This document shows positions 42,457-51,262 of a stretch of DNA of 64,000 nt, one piece after another. A program made the translations under genes and the position numbers. Numbering within the stretch: the first letter of the stretch is position 1; the number at the start of each line of letters is the position of its first letter. Origin of the DNA: Pseudomonas entomophila (GTDB lineage: Bacteria; Pseudomonadota; Gammaproteobacteria; Pseudomonadales; Pseudomonadaceae); assembly GCF_029193575.1 (NCBI RefSeq), contig NZ_JARGCS010000019.1:124001-188000 (forward strand). The letters run 5' to 3'. The notes below the pieces were generated by a model, which saw only the letters and a list, made by a program, of their open reading frames with translations, ran no database searches and was not told the DNA's origin.

Positions 42457-45400
42457 TACCTGTTCCTCCACAGAAGCCCGCCCTGTTGCATTTCCCGGTA
42501 CAGCACATCGCGCACCTGCTCTGTGACCGCCTGCCCCATCAGATCACCTTGCCGGCGGGCATCGGCCTCGCTCATCCCAGCCTGGGCCTGCACGGTCACC
42601 GGCGCATTGATCGTGATACCGCCGCCCTGCCCTGCACCACCACCGGCGTCGTTCGCGCTGCGAAGGTACTGTGTCAGGTCGCGGTTCTGGTTCGGGTTCA
42701 GCACCCGCTCGCCGCCATCGAGCAGCCAAGTGCCCTCACGAGGGATGTTGTCGATACCGTCGTGCGCCATGCCGGTCAGGGCGGCGGAAGCTACTCCCGC
42801 CACCATAGGCGCCGTGGCGGCTGCCGCAGCGGCAGCCGCTGCAGGTGCGGCAGCCGGCCCTACAATTGGGATAGCAGCAGTGGAAGCGAAAGCCGCAAGG
42901 CTTGCCTGGAACGCTGTAGCCTGCGCATTCGCCACCATGGCCAACCCAGCAGTTGACTGTGTCGTTTTGCCGACAACCAACTGCACAGCCTGGTACACCA
43001 GCCACTGCGCGGCCATGTCAGTCAGCGCCCTGATGCCGGCCTTGGCGAAACCGGTGATCATGTCCATCAACGCATCACCCGCATCCTTCGAGCCGGTGGC
43101 CACGTCGGAAAGGAACGAACTCAGCTCGCCCCTTGCACTGCCGAGAACCGAGGTAGTGGCATCGGCGGCCATAGCCGAGTAGTTCTGAGCCTCGTCAGCA
43201 AAATTCTGCCAAGCGTCACTTACGCCATCGAGCCAGTTGCTCTGCATTTCGTCCTGCTTGGCGTAGTAATCCTGCTGGATCTCCATCCGCTCGGCCATTG
43301 CATCACGAAGCAGTGCGGTCTCCTTGTCGTACCGCGCCTTGGCGTCAGGATCGCCGAGAAGGTCCGCTTCCTTGTACTGCTTGTAGAGCTCGCCGCGCTG
43401 CTTGGCGAATTCCTGCTCGATCGCCAGGCTCTCCCGCATCCGCGAGCGCAGCTTCTCACCCTGGCCAGCGCCAGCGATCTCAAGTTCGAAGCCCTGGCGA
43501 ACAATGGTGTTGCTGTCCTTCAGGTTGGCCGCGTAGGTGGCCAGCTTCAGGTCTTCCTGGTTCTGCCTCTGCAGCTTGATCTTGGCGTCGAGCTCGGCGG
43601 CCAGGCCTTCCAGCACCTTGCGGCGCTCAGCGCTGACACCCTTAAGCTTCCCGGTCTCCAGTTCGAAGGCAAGCTTGGCCACCTCGGTAGCCTTGCCCTG
43701 CTTGCCGGTGGTCTCGTCGATCAGGGCGATCTGTCGGCGGTAACCTTCCTCGGCGTCCACACCGCGCTTCTTCAGTGCTTCTGCTGCTGATTTGGCCCTC
43801 GACTTGGCGTCTTCCTCGGCCTTCTTCGTCGCATCGGCTGCTCTGTTTGCTGCGTCAGCTCGACGCTGCTCCGCAACCAGCAGTTCACCCTCGCCGTCCT
43901 TCAATCCATCGACCAGGCCAGCCTTGATTCTTGCCTCTAGCTTGTCCGCCTCAGTGCGCTTTCCTGCAAGGACGAGCTGCTCCCTGATCTTCTTGGAAAG
44001 ATCCTCGTAGACCTTTGATCGCTCGGGAACGGCACCGGCATTGGCAGTAGCTGCCGCAGTGTTGGCGTTGAACTCATCGGTGAGGCGCTTGACCAAGCTG
44101 GCGGCATAGGACGCTTTCTCGCCGGCCTCGGCAACTGCGCCAGACTGTGCCACCCAAGCCTGCAGAGCCTCCGGCTTGAGGCGGAAACGCCGCGACAGGT
44201 CTTCAATGACCACAGACAGTGGCTGCCCTGCCGCGTAAGCATCGTCGAACTCTTTCTTGATTCGGGGGAAGAGCGAACTGCCCAGATCACGATTCACCCG
44301 CTTCATGAGCATGCTGTACGCGTCTGCCTGGTCCTGCGTCGCCTTCTCGAAATCAGCGGTGTATTGAGCGAGCTGCGCTGCTTTCTGGTCACGCCCCAGA
44401 TTTCTGAACTTCTCGGCGATCTCGTCGATCGGGGTTCCGATATCGACCAGCGACTGCCTCGCATCCTTCGTCTTGGTAGCGAAGTAAGTCAGCGCGGCGC
44501 CTGCAGCGATGATTATCCCTGCCGGCCCGCCCAGAAGCCCCATAGCCGCAGATGCCGCTCGAGCAGCAAGGCCCACAGCCGTGATTCCGGCAGCAGCAGT
44601 GGCAGACACACCGGCCATTCTTGCCAGTGTCGCCTGATAACGAGCAGCCTCAATCTGGGCTGCAAGAAATGAAACCGCAGTGCTTGCCGCTGCCGCTGCT
44701 AGCCGAACAGTGAGAACTCCAGCCAAAACTACAGCGGCCTTGGCTGTCGCCTCCAACGCAACTTTTGCTTCAGGCGATCCGAGAGCCTTGTTGAGCACCT
44801 CAACCACGTCCTTGGCCGTGGTCAGGCTGTCCTCTCCAGTCAGCAGACCAGAGATTGTGTTTTGCAGGGCCTCCATTGCGCCGCCGAAAGTATCTCGAGC
44901 GGCGGCTGCGGCACCACCATAAGACTCTTCGAGCGACTGAAGAATGATGCCCTGGGCGCCGGCGACGTTACCTGTCGACTCCATCGCCAGCGCCATTTTT
45001 TTCTGGTCTTCGGTGAATCGGAATCCTTGCTTGCTAAGAGCAGTGAGCCCCTTGGATGGCACGTCCAGGGCTCGACCAATAGTTTCCGCTGCGTCTTTAA
45101 CCGACATCCCCGTCCGAGCAGCCATGTCAGCAGCAGCCTGAAGCGCGCGATTGAACTGGTTGCCCACAATCCCGGTGAAGGCCAGAAGGGTAGTTTGTGC
45201 CTGGTTGATGTCGCCACCAGAGAAGGTGGTGGCTTTTTCAAGCGCGCCGGCCATCTCGTTGAGTTGGTCTCGATTGAAACCAGCAGACTCCCCCGTAGAT
45301 CGGAGCACAGCGCCAAGCTGAGCTTGCTCCTGTTCCGCATTTCGGGTTTCAGTGAGGAACCGGCCAAATATGCTGGCAACAGAAAATGCACCAACCACGC

Positions 45401-45569
45401 CTGCAGCGGCTCCGGCTAGAGCGCTCCACGCTGCCGAAGCCTCCTTGGCCGCATCAACCATTTCTTTCGAAGACTTTCTTGCCGACCTTCCAGCCTGATC
45501 CAGCGGCCCAGTAAAACCTCCGATCTTGGCAATCAGATCAAGAGTCAGAGTGCCAAGTGATCCGGACAT
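42456..45569 (-). CDS. Tape measure protein
   Basis: A 1,037-residue long helical protein. N-terminal TMP domain (about 20-250), a hydrophobic stretch (about 280-370, LAAAAASTAVSFLAAQ ... GLLGGPAGIIIAAGAALTYFA), long charged coiled coils (about 540-790) and an Ala-rich hydrophobic C-terminal region (TAAIPIVGPAAAPAAAAAAAAATAPMVAGVAS-like, about 900-960). It sets tail length; by the usual 1.5 angstrom per residue rule the tail would be about 150 nm (inference). ATG 45569 has GGAGG upstream. Confidence 0.93.
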   Translation of the reverse strand: MSGSLGTLTLDLIAKIGGFTGPLDQAGRSARKSSKEMVDAAKEASAAWSALAGAAAGVVGAFSVASIFGRFLTETRNAEQEQAQLGAVLRSTGESAGFNRDQLNEMAGALEKATTFSGGDINQAQTTLLAFTGIVGNQFNRALQAAADMAARTGMSVKDAAETIGRALDVPSKGLTALSKQGFRFTEDQKKMALAMESTGNVAGAQGIILQSLEESYGGAAAAARDTFGGAMEALQNTISGLLTGEDSLTTAKDVVEVLNKALGSPEAKVALEATAKAAVVLAGVLTVRLAAAAASTAVSFLAAQIEAARYQATLARMAGVSATAAAGITAVGLAARAASAAMGLLGGPAGIIIAAGAALTYFATKTKDARQSLVDIGTPIDEIAEKFRNLGRDQKAAQLAQYTADFEKATQDQADAYSMLMKRVNRDLGSSLFPRIKKEFDDAYAAGQPLSVVIEDLSRRFRLKPEALQAWVAQSGAVAEAGEKASYAASLVKRLTDEFNANTAAATANAGAVPERSKVYEDLSKKIREQLVLAGKRTEADKLEARIKAGLVDGLKDGEGELLVAEQRRADAANRAADATKKAEEDAKSRAKSAAEALKKRGVDAEEGYRRQIALIDETTGKQGKATEVAKLAFELETGKLKGVSAERRKVLEGLAAELDAKIKLQRQNQEDLKLATYAANLKDSNTIVRQGFELEIAGAGQGEKLRSRMRESLAIEQEFAKQRGELYKQYKEADLLGDPDAKARYDKETALLRDAMAERMEIQQDYYAKQDEMQSNWLDGVSDAWQNFADEAQNYSAMAADATTSVLGSARGELSSFLSDVATGSKDAGDALMDMITGFAKAGIRALTDMAAQWLVYQAVQLVVGKTTQSTAGLAMVANAQATAFQASLAAFASTAAIPIVGPAAAPAAAAAAAAATAPMVAGVASAALTGMAHDGIDNIPREGTWLLDGGERVLNPNQNRDLTQYLRSANDAGGGAGQGGGITINAPVTVQAQAGMSEADARRQGDLMGQAVTEQVRDVLYREMQQGGLLWRNR

Positions 45570-45589
45570 AAATCCTCCAGGCGAAAAAA

Positions 45590-45608
45590 AACCCGCTCAT
45601 GGCGGGTT
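45590..45608 (-). terminator. Terminator-RBS cassette before tape measure
   Basis: Minus-strand AACCCGC CATGA GCGGGTT is followed by a run of eight T, then CGCCTGGAGGATTT before the ATG. It lies 20 bp past the stop of the zinc-ribbon gene. Confidence 0.8.
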
Positions 45609-45627
45609 CTTTCTGGTTCATTGATTT

Positions 45628-45960
45628 CTAAATACTGCTCGACTCAAGTGGAGGCACATCAGAATGGCAGCACCTGCACTTCACAGCCTCCTTCCGGATA
45701 GCCTCAGCACAGAATGGGCACTTTCGATAATCTGCCGACTCGCCGATCTCAATTGCAACTTCCTTGCTTCTGGCATCGAGGGCTTTCTCGGGGCGGCCAA
45801 GAAGAACCAACGCAATGATCCCGACAATCGGAAAAACGAAGCCGATAACAAACCATGCATAAGCGCTTCTGGACTTACCGGCTGCAACGTATGCGCATAT
45901 CGCGCCACACCAGAACCAGAAAAACAGGATGATCTGCCAGTTCTCCATGAGATAGTCCAT
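45628..45960 (-). CDS. Small membrane protein with C-terminal zinc ribbon (possible moron)
   Basis: A 110-residue protein with two hydrophobic helices (IILFFWFWCGAICAYVAAG and YAWFVIGFVFPIVGIIALVLLG), then an acidic linker and a C-terminal zinc ribbon CPFCAEAIRKEAVKCRCC. It lies between tail chaperone and tape measure genes, where a structural protein would not be expected. Its GC content is lower than that of its neighbours. Inner-membrane moron proteins of this size often block superinfection; that is inference, as is any function. ATG 45960 is chosen over an ATG 15 bp upstream because MDYLMENW leads directly into the helix. Confidence 0.75.
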   Translation of the reverse strand: MDYLMENWQIILFFWFWCGAICAYVAAGKSRSAYAWFVIGFVFPIVGIIALVLLGRPEKALDARSKEVAIEIGESADYRKCPFCAEAIRKEAVKCRCCHSDVPPLESSSI

Positions 45961-46008
45961 GGCCGCTCTCTCCAATTCAAAGATCGCGACTTTACCATCT
46001 GGCAGCCA

Positions 46009-46649
46009 TCACACCCAGTTTTCCATGGCCTCCTCCAGCGTCTCGACCCGTGGGTCCATGTGCGGGGCGAAGTCCTGCGGGTACAGCTTCGGCGCCGACT
46101 CGCCGGTCTTGCTGTTGAAGTAGATGGCCTGGAACTGGGCCAGAGCAGTCTCCAGCCTCATCCCCGGGTGAAGCGACCCGCGCTTATGGCGGAACTTCAC
46201 CCAGGTCAGAAACTCGGGATAGGTCATGTTCTCCTGCGCCTCGGCAATGGTGCGGCCGCCTATCCCGTTCATCACCAGCTCGCACCACAGTTCGTCGATC
46301 GGCTCTAGCGCTTCTTCTTTCCCGCGACGGCGCCGTTCTGTACCTCACCGATGGCGATCAGCAGCAGGTTGGTCAGGTCCGCGTCGAGAGCGCCCTTCTC
46401 CGGATCGGCCTCGCCGGTGATGTCGTTGACGGTGAACACCGCCTTGCCTTCTGCATCGCAGATGCTCGAGGCGATACGGCAGGCCAGCGGGTCGGCGCCG
46501 CGGTGAGCAGCGATATCGCCAATGGCCGTCTGGTAGGACAGCGGCCGCACGTAGCAGGTGAACTTCTTGCCGTCCCACTCGATTTCCTTGGCCACCGGGC
46601 GAGCAGTGAAGGCCTTGGACTTCTTCAGGTTGGAGATACTCAGTTCCAT
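46009..46649 (-). CDS. Tail assembly chaperone fusion (lambda GT-like) made by -1 frameshift
   Basis: If ribosomes slip -1 at 46,317-46,323 the G frame joins an ORF that ends at 46,009. The result is 213 residues: about 111 from G, then about 102 of T beginning EEALEPIDELWCELV and going on MNGIGGRTIAEAQEN. Lambda makes gpG and gpGT in just this way; GT recruits tail tube protein to the tape measure. The T part alone has no ribosome site at its possible starts near 46,275, which favours the fusion. Confidence 0.88.
46305..46649 (-). CDS. Tail assembly chaperone (lambda G-like)
   Basis: A 114-residue protein (MELSISNLKKSKAFTARPV) read without frameshift; it ends in a basic GKKKR followed by TAG. 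Acidic residues are abundant in the middle (NDITGEADPEKGALDADL). The position between tail tube and tape measure is that of gpG. ATG 46649 starts 3 bp after the tail tube stop at 46,652. Confidence 0.88.
   Translation of the reverse strand: MELSISNLKKSKAFTARPVAKEIEWDGKKFTCYVRPLSYQTAIGDIAAHRGADPLACRIASSICDAEGKAVFTVNDITGEADPEKGALDADLTNLLLIAIGEVQNGAVAGKKKR
46317..46323 (-). promoter_or_regulatory. Programmed -1 frameshift slippery site GGGAAAG
   Basis: On the minus strand GGGAAAG is in phase G GGA AAG relative to the G frame, the X XXY YYZ form used by lambda G-GT. The 0-frame stop (TAG) follows four codons later, and the -1 frame continues for 102 codons. Arithmetic of the frames (codon start 2 mod 3 in G, 0 mod 3 in T) is consistent with -1. 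Confidence 0.92.
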
Positions 46650-46651
46650 CG

Positions 46652-47377
46652 TCAGGCCACCTTACGAATCCAGGCGGAACCGCCCGAGCGCTGGATCGCG
46701 ACAGTGGACGCCACCACGGCGTTCAGCGCGAAGTTGAACGGGAAGTCGGCAACGTAGCCGGAGAAGGTGAACCAGGTGCGCGAAGGCGGGAGGACGAAGT
46801 CCGACTCCTGGCTGACCTCGGCCGCGCCCGCCGCGCCAGTGCCGGCGCCGCCGGTGAACGCGATGTTCGGCGCGCTGGTGTAACCGCTGCCTGGGTTGGT
46901 GATGTTGATGCCCACGACCTCGCCGCCATCGACCACGGCCGTCGCAGTGGCGCCGGTACCGCCGCCGCCGGTGATGTTGACGGTTGGTGCGCTGGTGTAG
47001 CCGCTACCGGCGTTGGTCACGGTGATCAGCGCCAGGCTGCCAGCGGCGACAGCGGTCGGGGCGGCGGTGCCATCGGCCCAGCCAACCGCCCAGCGCAGGG
47101 TGGTATCGCCGTCGTCCTCGGACAACTGGTGCAGGCGGATGTGGCTCGGGTTGTTCGGGTCGGCGTTCAGGCCCATCGAAGCCTGGCCAGGGGTGCGCAG
47201 GCCTTTCTTGTAGCTGCGCTCCTTGGCGACGAGGCAGGTGTCCTCGATCTGCTCGGCCGGCGCGCCGCCGGGCTCGAAGCTGGTGGCGCACTCCACTTCC
47301 ATGACGGTGTATGGCCCGGTACCGGACAGCGGCGGCACCAGGGCGTAGATCTGGGTTCCTTGGGTGATGATCGACAT
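46652..47377 (-). CDS. Major tail tube protein (lambda V-like) with two inserted GSGYT repeats
   Basis: The 241-residue product fits the tail tube family: [43 protein letters not shown] and [21 protein letters not shown]. In the middle two copies of a 28-residue motif occur at about 122-149 and 161-188 ([17 protein letters not shown] and [17 protein letters not shown]), probably an added surface domain. ATG 47377 has TTTGGAGAACG upstream. Confidence 0.88.
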   Translation of the reverse strand: MSIITQGTQIYALVPPLSGTGPYTVMEVECATSFEPGGAPAEQIEDTCLVAKERSYKKGLRTPGQASMGLNADPNNPSHIRLHQLSEDDGDTTLRWAVGWADGTAAPTAVAAGSLALITVTNAGSGYTSAPTVNITGGGGTGATATAVVDGGEVVGINITNPGSGYTSAPNIAFTGGAGTGAAGAAEVSQESDFVLPPSRTWFTFSGYVADFPFNFALNAVVASTVAIQRSGGSAWIRKVA

Positions 47378-47407
47378 AGCGTTCTCCAAATGTCGGGCAT
47401 AAAAAAA

Positions 47408-47422
47408 CCCGCTCAAGGCGGG
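47408..47422 (-). terminator. Terminator-RBS cassette before tail tube gene
   Basis: Minus-strand CCCGC CTTGA GCGGG followed by TTTTTTT lies 20 bp past the stop of the tail terminator gene. TTTGGAGAA follows before the ATG. Confidence 0.75.
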
Positions 47423-47441
47423 CCGGGTTCATTGCGGCGGG

Positions 47442-47810
47442 TCAGCGGGGGACAATCCAATCCACGTCGAAGTTGGTGCGGTAGTGCTTGGTCGCAGAAT
47501 CGCGCGACTCGCCACCCCAGCGGGTGACGTAAGCGCGCAATTCGATTGCATCGCGGATCGCGTCACGCACCTGGCGCACAGATCCGCTGGTGGTGCCGTA
47601 CACGTCCACCTGCAGCGTGAAGCCGTCGACATCAGGTCGACCAGCCAGGTAGTTATCGGAGCGGCCCCGCACCAGCTGCCAAACGGCATACGGCTTGGCC
47701 ACGCCCTCCGGCGCCTCGCCAAACGGGTACAGGCGCAGGTTCACGCCGGCACCGAGCAGTGCCGTGACGCCAGCGTCTGCTGCGCAAACCAGTTCAATGG
47801 GAGGCTTCAT
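47442..47810 (-). CDS. Tail terminator (DUF3168, lambda U-like)
   Basis: A 122-residue DUF3168-type protein: start PPIELVCAADAGVTALLG, middle KPYAVWQLVRGRSDNYLAGRPDVDGFTLQVDVYG and end HYRTNFDVDWIVPR. The family caps the tail at the head-proximal end. It overlaps the upstream gene by 4 bp. Confidence 0.82.
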   Translation of the reverse strand: MKPPIELVCAADAGVTALLGAGVNLRLYPFGEAPEGVAKPYAVWQLVRGRSDNYLAGRPDVDGFTLQVDVYGTTSGSVRQVRDAIRDAIELRAYVTRWGGESRDSATKHYRTNFDVDWIVPR

Positions 47811-48292
47811 GACGATGCGGCCCTCTTCGCGGCGCGCCGGATCGCGCGGTCAATAGCCTTTTCGTACTCGGAGATGAACGTGTTGGTGACCTGGCTGATG
47901 TTGTCGGCCAGCGCGGGGCGCATGAACGGAGCTGCCGCCATCCTCTCGGTGCCGAACTCGATCAGGCGCCAGTGCGGCGTCGGTGCGTTCGGGCTCAGGT
48001 CACCGCCGTCCTTGAGCAGGGCGCCGTGCCGAACACCGATGCGGAAACCAAGGTCGCCGGATGCCCGGAACAAGCTGCCGTTCCAGCGCAAGGCAATGTT
48101 GTCGGAGATCGATCGGCCGGTCTCCTTGTCGTCGATTCGCTCGGCGCCCTCCTTGGCCTTCTCGACGATGACCTGGGCAGCCTTGCGCAGCGCCGACCTC
48201 CCACCCCTGCGCTTTACGTCGTAGCTGACGGCGTCAAGCTTGCCCAGCAGGCTGTCCAGCCCAGTCAGGCTGAACTCGATCGTTTCAGCCAT
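47807..48292 (-). CDS. HK97 gp10-like head-tail/tail component
   Basis: A 161-residue protein with the HK97-gp10 pattern: LRKAAQVIVEKAKEGAERIDD, RVGVRHGALLKDGG-type strand, RLIEFGTERMAAAPFMRPAL and a helical end. Position after the closure protein agrees. It starts inside the end of that gene (8-bp overlap). Confidence 0.85.
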   Translation of the reverse strand: MAETIEFSLTGLDSLLGKLDAVSYDVKRRGGRSALRKAAQVIVEKAKEGAERIDDKETGRSISDNIALRWNGSLFRASGDLGFRIGVRHGALLKDGGDLSPNAPTPHWRLIEFGTERMAAAPFMRPALADNISQVTNTFISEYEKAIDRAIRRAAKRAASS

Positions 48293-48629
48293 CTTTCACC
48301 CCCTTCGACACGAGGATTGTGAGGTACTCACGGCCCGAATCAGGATCCTCCAAAGGGCGGCCAACAATGCTGTACAACTCGTCTCGATAGACGATGCGCA
48401 TATTGGGTAGCACCCCTGAACGGTAGCGGATCACGATCCTGGCGGTCGCTTCTGACTGTGCGGCCTGGGCGGCAATCAGGTCGCGGGCAGACAACGGGGA
48501 AACCTGCGCCCACACCTTGGCAAATAACTGCCACTCTGGCTCGCCGAACTCCAATGTCACAGGGTCGCGCGGCGTGACCTTGTGTTGGATTTCAATTCGG
48601 TGCCTCAACTTGCCCGCTTGAATACTCAT
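48285..48629 (-). CDS. Head closure / stopper protein
   Basis: A 114-residue protein of the phage head-tail adaptor family: MSIQAGKLRHRIEIQHKV, FGEPEWQLFAKVWAQVSPLSARDLIAAQAAQSE, IRYRSGVLPNMRIVYRDELYSI. It seals the portal after packaging. It overlaps the connector gene by 4 bp. Confidence 0.85.
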   Translation of the reverse strand: MSIQAGKLRHRIEIQHKVTPRDPVTLEFGEPEWQLFAKVWAQVSPLSARDLIAAQAAQSEATARIVIRYRSGVLPNMRIVYRDELYSIVGRPLEDPDSGREYLTILVSKGVKDG

Positions 48630-48949
48630 GCCAGTGCCGGGTCGCGAAGGTGATAGAGAAGCGCCGTGACGGGCCTGGGCAGCATGCCCTGCTCAAACTC
48701 TCGGCCTTGGTCGTTGTCGCGCTGGTTGTACAGGTAGCCGAGCATGAGCTTGGTCGCTGCCTTCACTGCATAGGGAACCTTGCCGGGAATGGCCTCGCCG
48801 TCTGCATCCAGATAGGCATCCGCGGCGGACTTGAGATAGCCCCTGACCAGGTCGCTCGCCTCGAGCACCTTGTCTCGGATGTCATCGTCATCGGCGTCGT
48901 CATCCACGCGCAGTTGGGCTTTTGCTTGCTCCAGCGTGATGAACATCAT
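48626..48949 (-). CDS. Head-tail connector (gp6-like)
   Basis: A 107-residue helical protein with the gp6-like pattern MFITLEQAKAQLRVDDDADDDDIRDKVLEASD and a conserved C-terminal RDPALA segment. It forms the ring beneath the portal. Two successive ATG codons (48,949 and 48,946) overlap the upstream TGA. Confidence 0.85.
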   Translation of the reverse strand: MMFITLEQAKAQLRVDDDADDDDIRDKVLEASDLVRGYLKSAADAYLDADGEAIPGKVPYAVKAATKLMLGYLYNQRDNDQGREFEQGMLPRPVTALLYHLRDPALA

Positions 48950-49890
48950 GATGCCGCTACCCCCTTGGTCAGGTCTTTGCCGTTGGTGCCGTTCTTCCCG
49001 TCGCGGCCGCGCTTCGCCGCCAAGGTCCAGCCCTTACTCCCAACCTCGCCAGGCTTGTCGGTCGTGGGTTCGTCGCAGTGCCACAGGCTGCCGCCCCAGG
49101 TCACCGTGTCGCCCGGCACGTAGTCGCCAGGACTGAACACGCCGCGATAGATCATCACTGGCAGTTGAAGCGCCTTGCGCACCTGCGCGCCGCTGGACAG
49201 CGTTAGAGCCACGTCCAGCCCGCGCTCGCCACTCTGCTCGACCTCGACCCCCGCCAGTCCTTCCACGATGCACTCCCAGCCTTTCAGGCCATGTGTTCGC
49301 TCGAAGGCGCGCCACAGTCCGCCGGCGTGCTTCGCGAAGGTTCCGCGAACGTGGGATTTCTCCAAGTCGATTTCGGGAAGGATTTCAAGTTGAAGCGCAT
49401 CGCGGCCCGGTTCTCCGTCCTTTGGCGGCTCCAGACCGGCCATAGCCTTGGCCAGTTCCTCAGCTATCAGAGGGCGCAGATCCTCGGCCGTCACGCTCGC
49501 ACCGGGCTCAGCCGGCGGCAACGCGGCGACCGCTCCCTGGACGGCATCACGGATCATCGGCGCCACGTCCTCGACCGTTACTGATTCGCCATCCTTCGGC
49601 ACAGGTAGCTTGGCCACTTCATCCGCGACGGCCTGGCGCATCACTTCAGGATCGGCGTCCTTGCCATTCTCAGGCACAGGAACGAGCTTGGCAGCCTGCG
49701 CAGCGATCGTCTCAACATCAGGCGCAGGGATTCCCTTTAGTGCCTCCGAGAGCTCTTTGCGCAGGCCGGCATCACGCTTATCCAAGTCGTTGGTGAGGCC
49801 ATCCCGAAATGCGGCCAGCGCTTTTTCGACCAGCCCCTTCAAGATCGGCGCCAGTGCTTTCGCCTGTGCCTCAAGCTCACGCAGATTCAA
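48946..49890 (-). CDS. Structural protein with carbohydrate-binding-like and collagen-like C-terminus
   Basis: A 314-residue protein. Residues 1-170 are helical and acidic with repeated PxPxxGxD/E spacers (VPVPENGKDADPEVMRQAVADEVAKL, LPVPKDGESVTVEDVAPMIRD). Residues about 255-300 (YRGVFSPGDYVPGDTVTWGGSLW) look like a short CBM5/12-like module, and the tail GRDGKNGTNGKD is collagen-like. It overlaps the portal by 14 bp. A head fibre or decoration role is plausible but inferred. Confidence 0.65.
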   Translation of the reverse strand: MNLRELEAQAKALAPILKGLVEKALAAFRDGLTNDLDKRDAGLRKELSEALKGIPAPDVETIAAQAAKLVPVPENGKDADPEVMRQAVADEVAKLPVPKDGESVTVEDVAPMIRDAVQGAVAALPPAEPGASVTAEDLRPLIAEELAKAMAGLEPPKDGEPGRDALQLEILPEIDLEKSHVRGTFAKHAGGLWRAFERTHGLKGWECIVEGLAGVEVEQSGERGLDVALTLSSGAQVRKALQLPVMIYRGVFSPGDYVPGDTVTWGGSLWHCDEPTTDKPGEVGSKGWTLAAKRGRDGKNGTNGKDLTKGVAAS

Positions 49891-51262
49891 TGTTCAACTC
49901 CTTCTCAACCAGGAGCGCGAACATTCGTGCCTGGTCGTCCAGTTCTTCGTTGGATGGTTCGGAGGGCGGAGCGGGTACCGGCAGTGCTGGTGCGGCTGGA
50001 GCAGTGGCAGGCTGGTCAGCCTGCGCGTCACGCCTGGCGATCGCTGCCAGGCTGTAGTTCTGCTGCTGAATCATTGGCGAGTCGCCACCTTCAACAGGGG
50101 GCAGCCCTGCACGCCGGCGGGCCTCGTTCGGCTTCATCCACGCACCACTGACGGCCTCATTGTTCGCCTTGTAGAGCGCAGCCGTATCCATGCGGAGCAA
50201 TCCGTCCAAATCGAACTCTGTCCCGTACTGCGACGGAAGCTCCAGCCCCTCATCCAGGCACAGTTCTAACGCCTCAATCAGAGTTTGGAGGCAGTCCGAG
50301 TAATACACCTGGTTGAGAACTTCGGCACTGTTGTAGGTCGGCTGCACGCCTACACCTACTTTGTAGCCAGGAACATGGAACACTGAGCAGACGATCTCGG
50401 CTGACCACTTCAACTGCTCGATCAGCTGGGAATCGGCGGCCGACATGGCCATTCCCTCATACTTCAATCCGTCGCCCAGGACGGCGACCTTACCGGCGCT
50501 CTGGCCGGTGTATTCGCTATCCCAGTGCGCCTTCAAGCGCTTTGCAGTGTCTTCGCTGATGGACCCTGGCGCTGTGAGCACGCCACCGGGCTTGGAGCCG
50601 TTCTGGAAGAACCTGGCCGAGTTGTTCTGGATCGCGTTGCCCTGCATCGCGGCCAGGCCGCAGGCGTAGATCGGCGAGACACCCACCAGCGGGTGGAACA
50701 AGCAATTCATCCGGTCATGGATGATCTCGCTGGCCGGCACGACCACACCCTCCTCGAGCGTGGACAGATTGTCCGCCTTGAGGTCGTAGAAGATGCTGCC
50801 GTCATCACCCACCAAGGGGGTGACGCGCCGCGGATCAAGGATGTAGAGCTTCGTCACGACACCTCGCGCATCACGCAGCTTCAATGCGTAGGCGTTCCCG
50901 TTCGTGAGCTTCGATGTCATCCACGATTCATAGAACTGGATGCGGTTCTGGAAATGGTTCGGCTTGCGCAGAACCGGCGAAAATGACGGGCTTGTCGTCT
51001 CCTCCCACACCTTGTCCTTCGTGAACTCAACCAACTTGACCCGAAGCTTTGCGATATCCGAAGCAATCAGCGTGATGCAGGAGAACACAGCCGAAAACGC
51101 CAGGACCGTATCCTGATCAACCTCTACGTTCTGCTGCCATGCTCCCGCAAAGGACTCGCGGATCACGCCTAGCCAGCCGCCACGATTGTCAGCGGGTCGC
51201 AAGGCCTTTTGCTCAGTCCGAGCTCCCCAGTTGAACATTTTCATCGCGGCTCCATCTGTCAT
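49877..51262 (-). CDS. Portal protein, HK97 family
   Basis: A 461-residue portal. Family segments: VDQDTVLAFSAVFSCITLIASDIAKLRV near residue 45, PNHFQNRIQFYESWMTSKLTNGNAYAL, NCLFHPLVGVSPIYACGLAA and HWDSEYTGQSAGKVAVLGDGL, with a C-terminal Pro/Ala-rich tail. It forms the dodecameric DNA gate. Here it follows the capsid gene, whereas HK97-type clusters usually have portal before protease and capsid. ATG 51262 overlaps the upstream stop. Confidence 0.93.
   Translation of the reverse strand: MTDGAAMKMFNWGARTEQKALRPADNRGGWLGVIRESFAGAWQQNVEVDQDTVLAFSAVFSCITLIASDIAKLRVKLVEFTKDKVWEETTSPSFSPVLRKPNHFQNRIQFYESWMTSKLTNGNAYALKLRDARGVVTKLYILDPRRVTPLVGDDGSIFYDLKADNLSTLEEGVVVPASEIIHDRMNCLFHPLVGVSPIYACGLAAMQGNAIQNNSARFFQNGSKPGGVLTAPGSISEDTAKRLKAHWDSEYTGQSAGKVAVLGDGLKYEGMAMSAADSQLIEQLKWSAEIVCSVFHVPGYKVGVGVQPTYNSAEVLNQVYYSDCLQTLIEALELCLDEGLELPSQYGTEFDLDGLLRMDTAALYKANNEAVSGAWMKPNEARRRAGLPPVEGGDSPMIQQQNYSLAAIARRDAQADQPATAPAAPALPVPAPPSEPSNEELDDQARMFALLVEKELNIESA

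Noticed and set aside
46009..46275. Chaperone T as a separate gene starting with GTG at 46,275
   Set aside because: There is no ribosome site, and the frame is open back to the GGGAAAG slippery site, which fits the lambda-type fusion much better.
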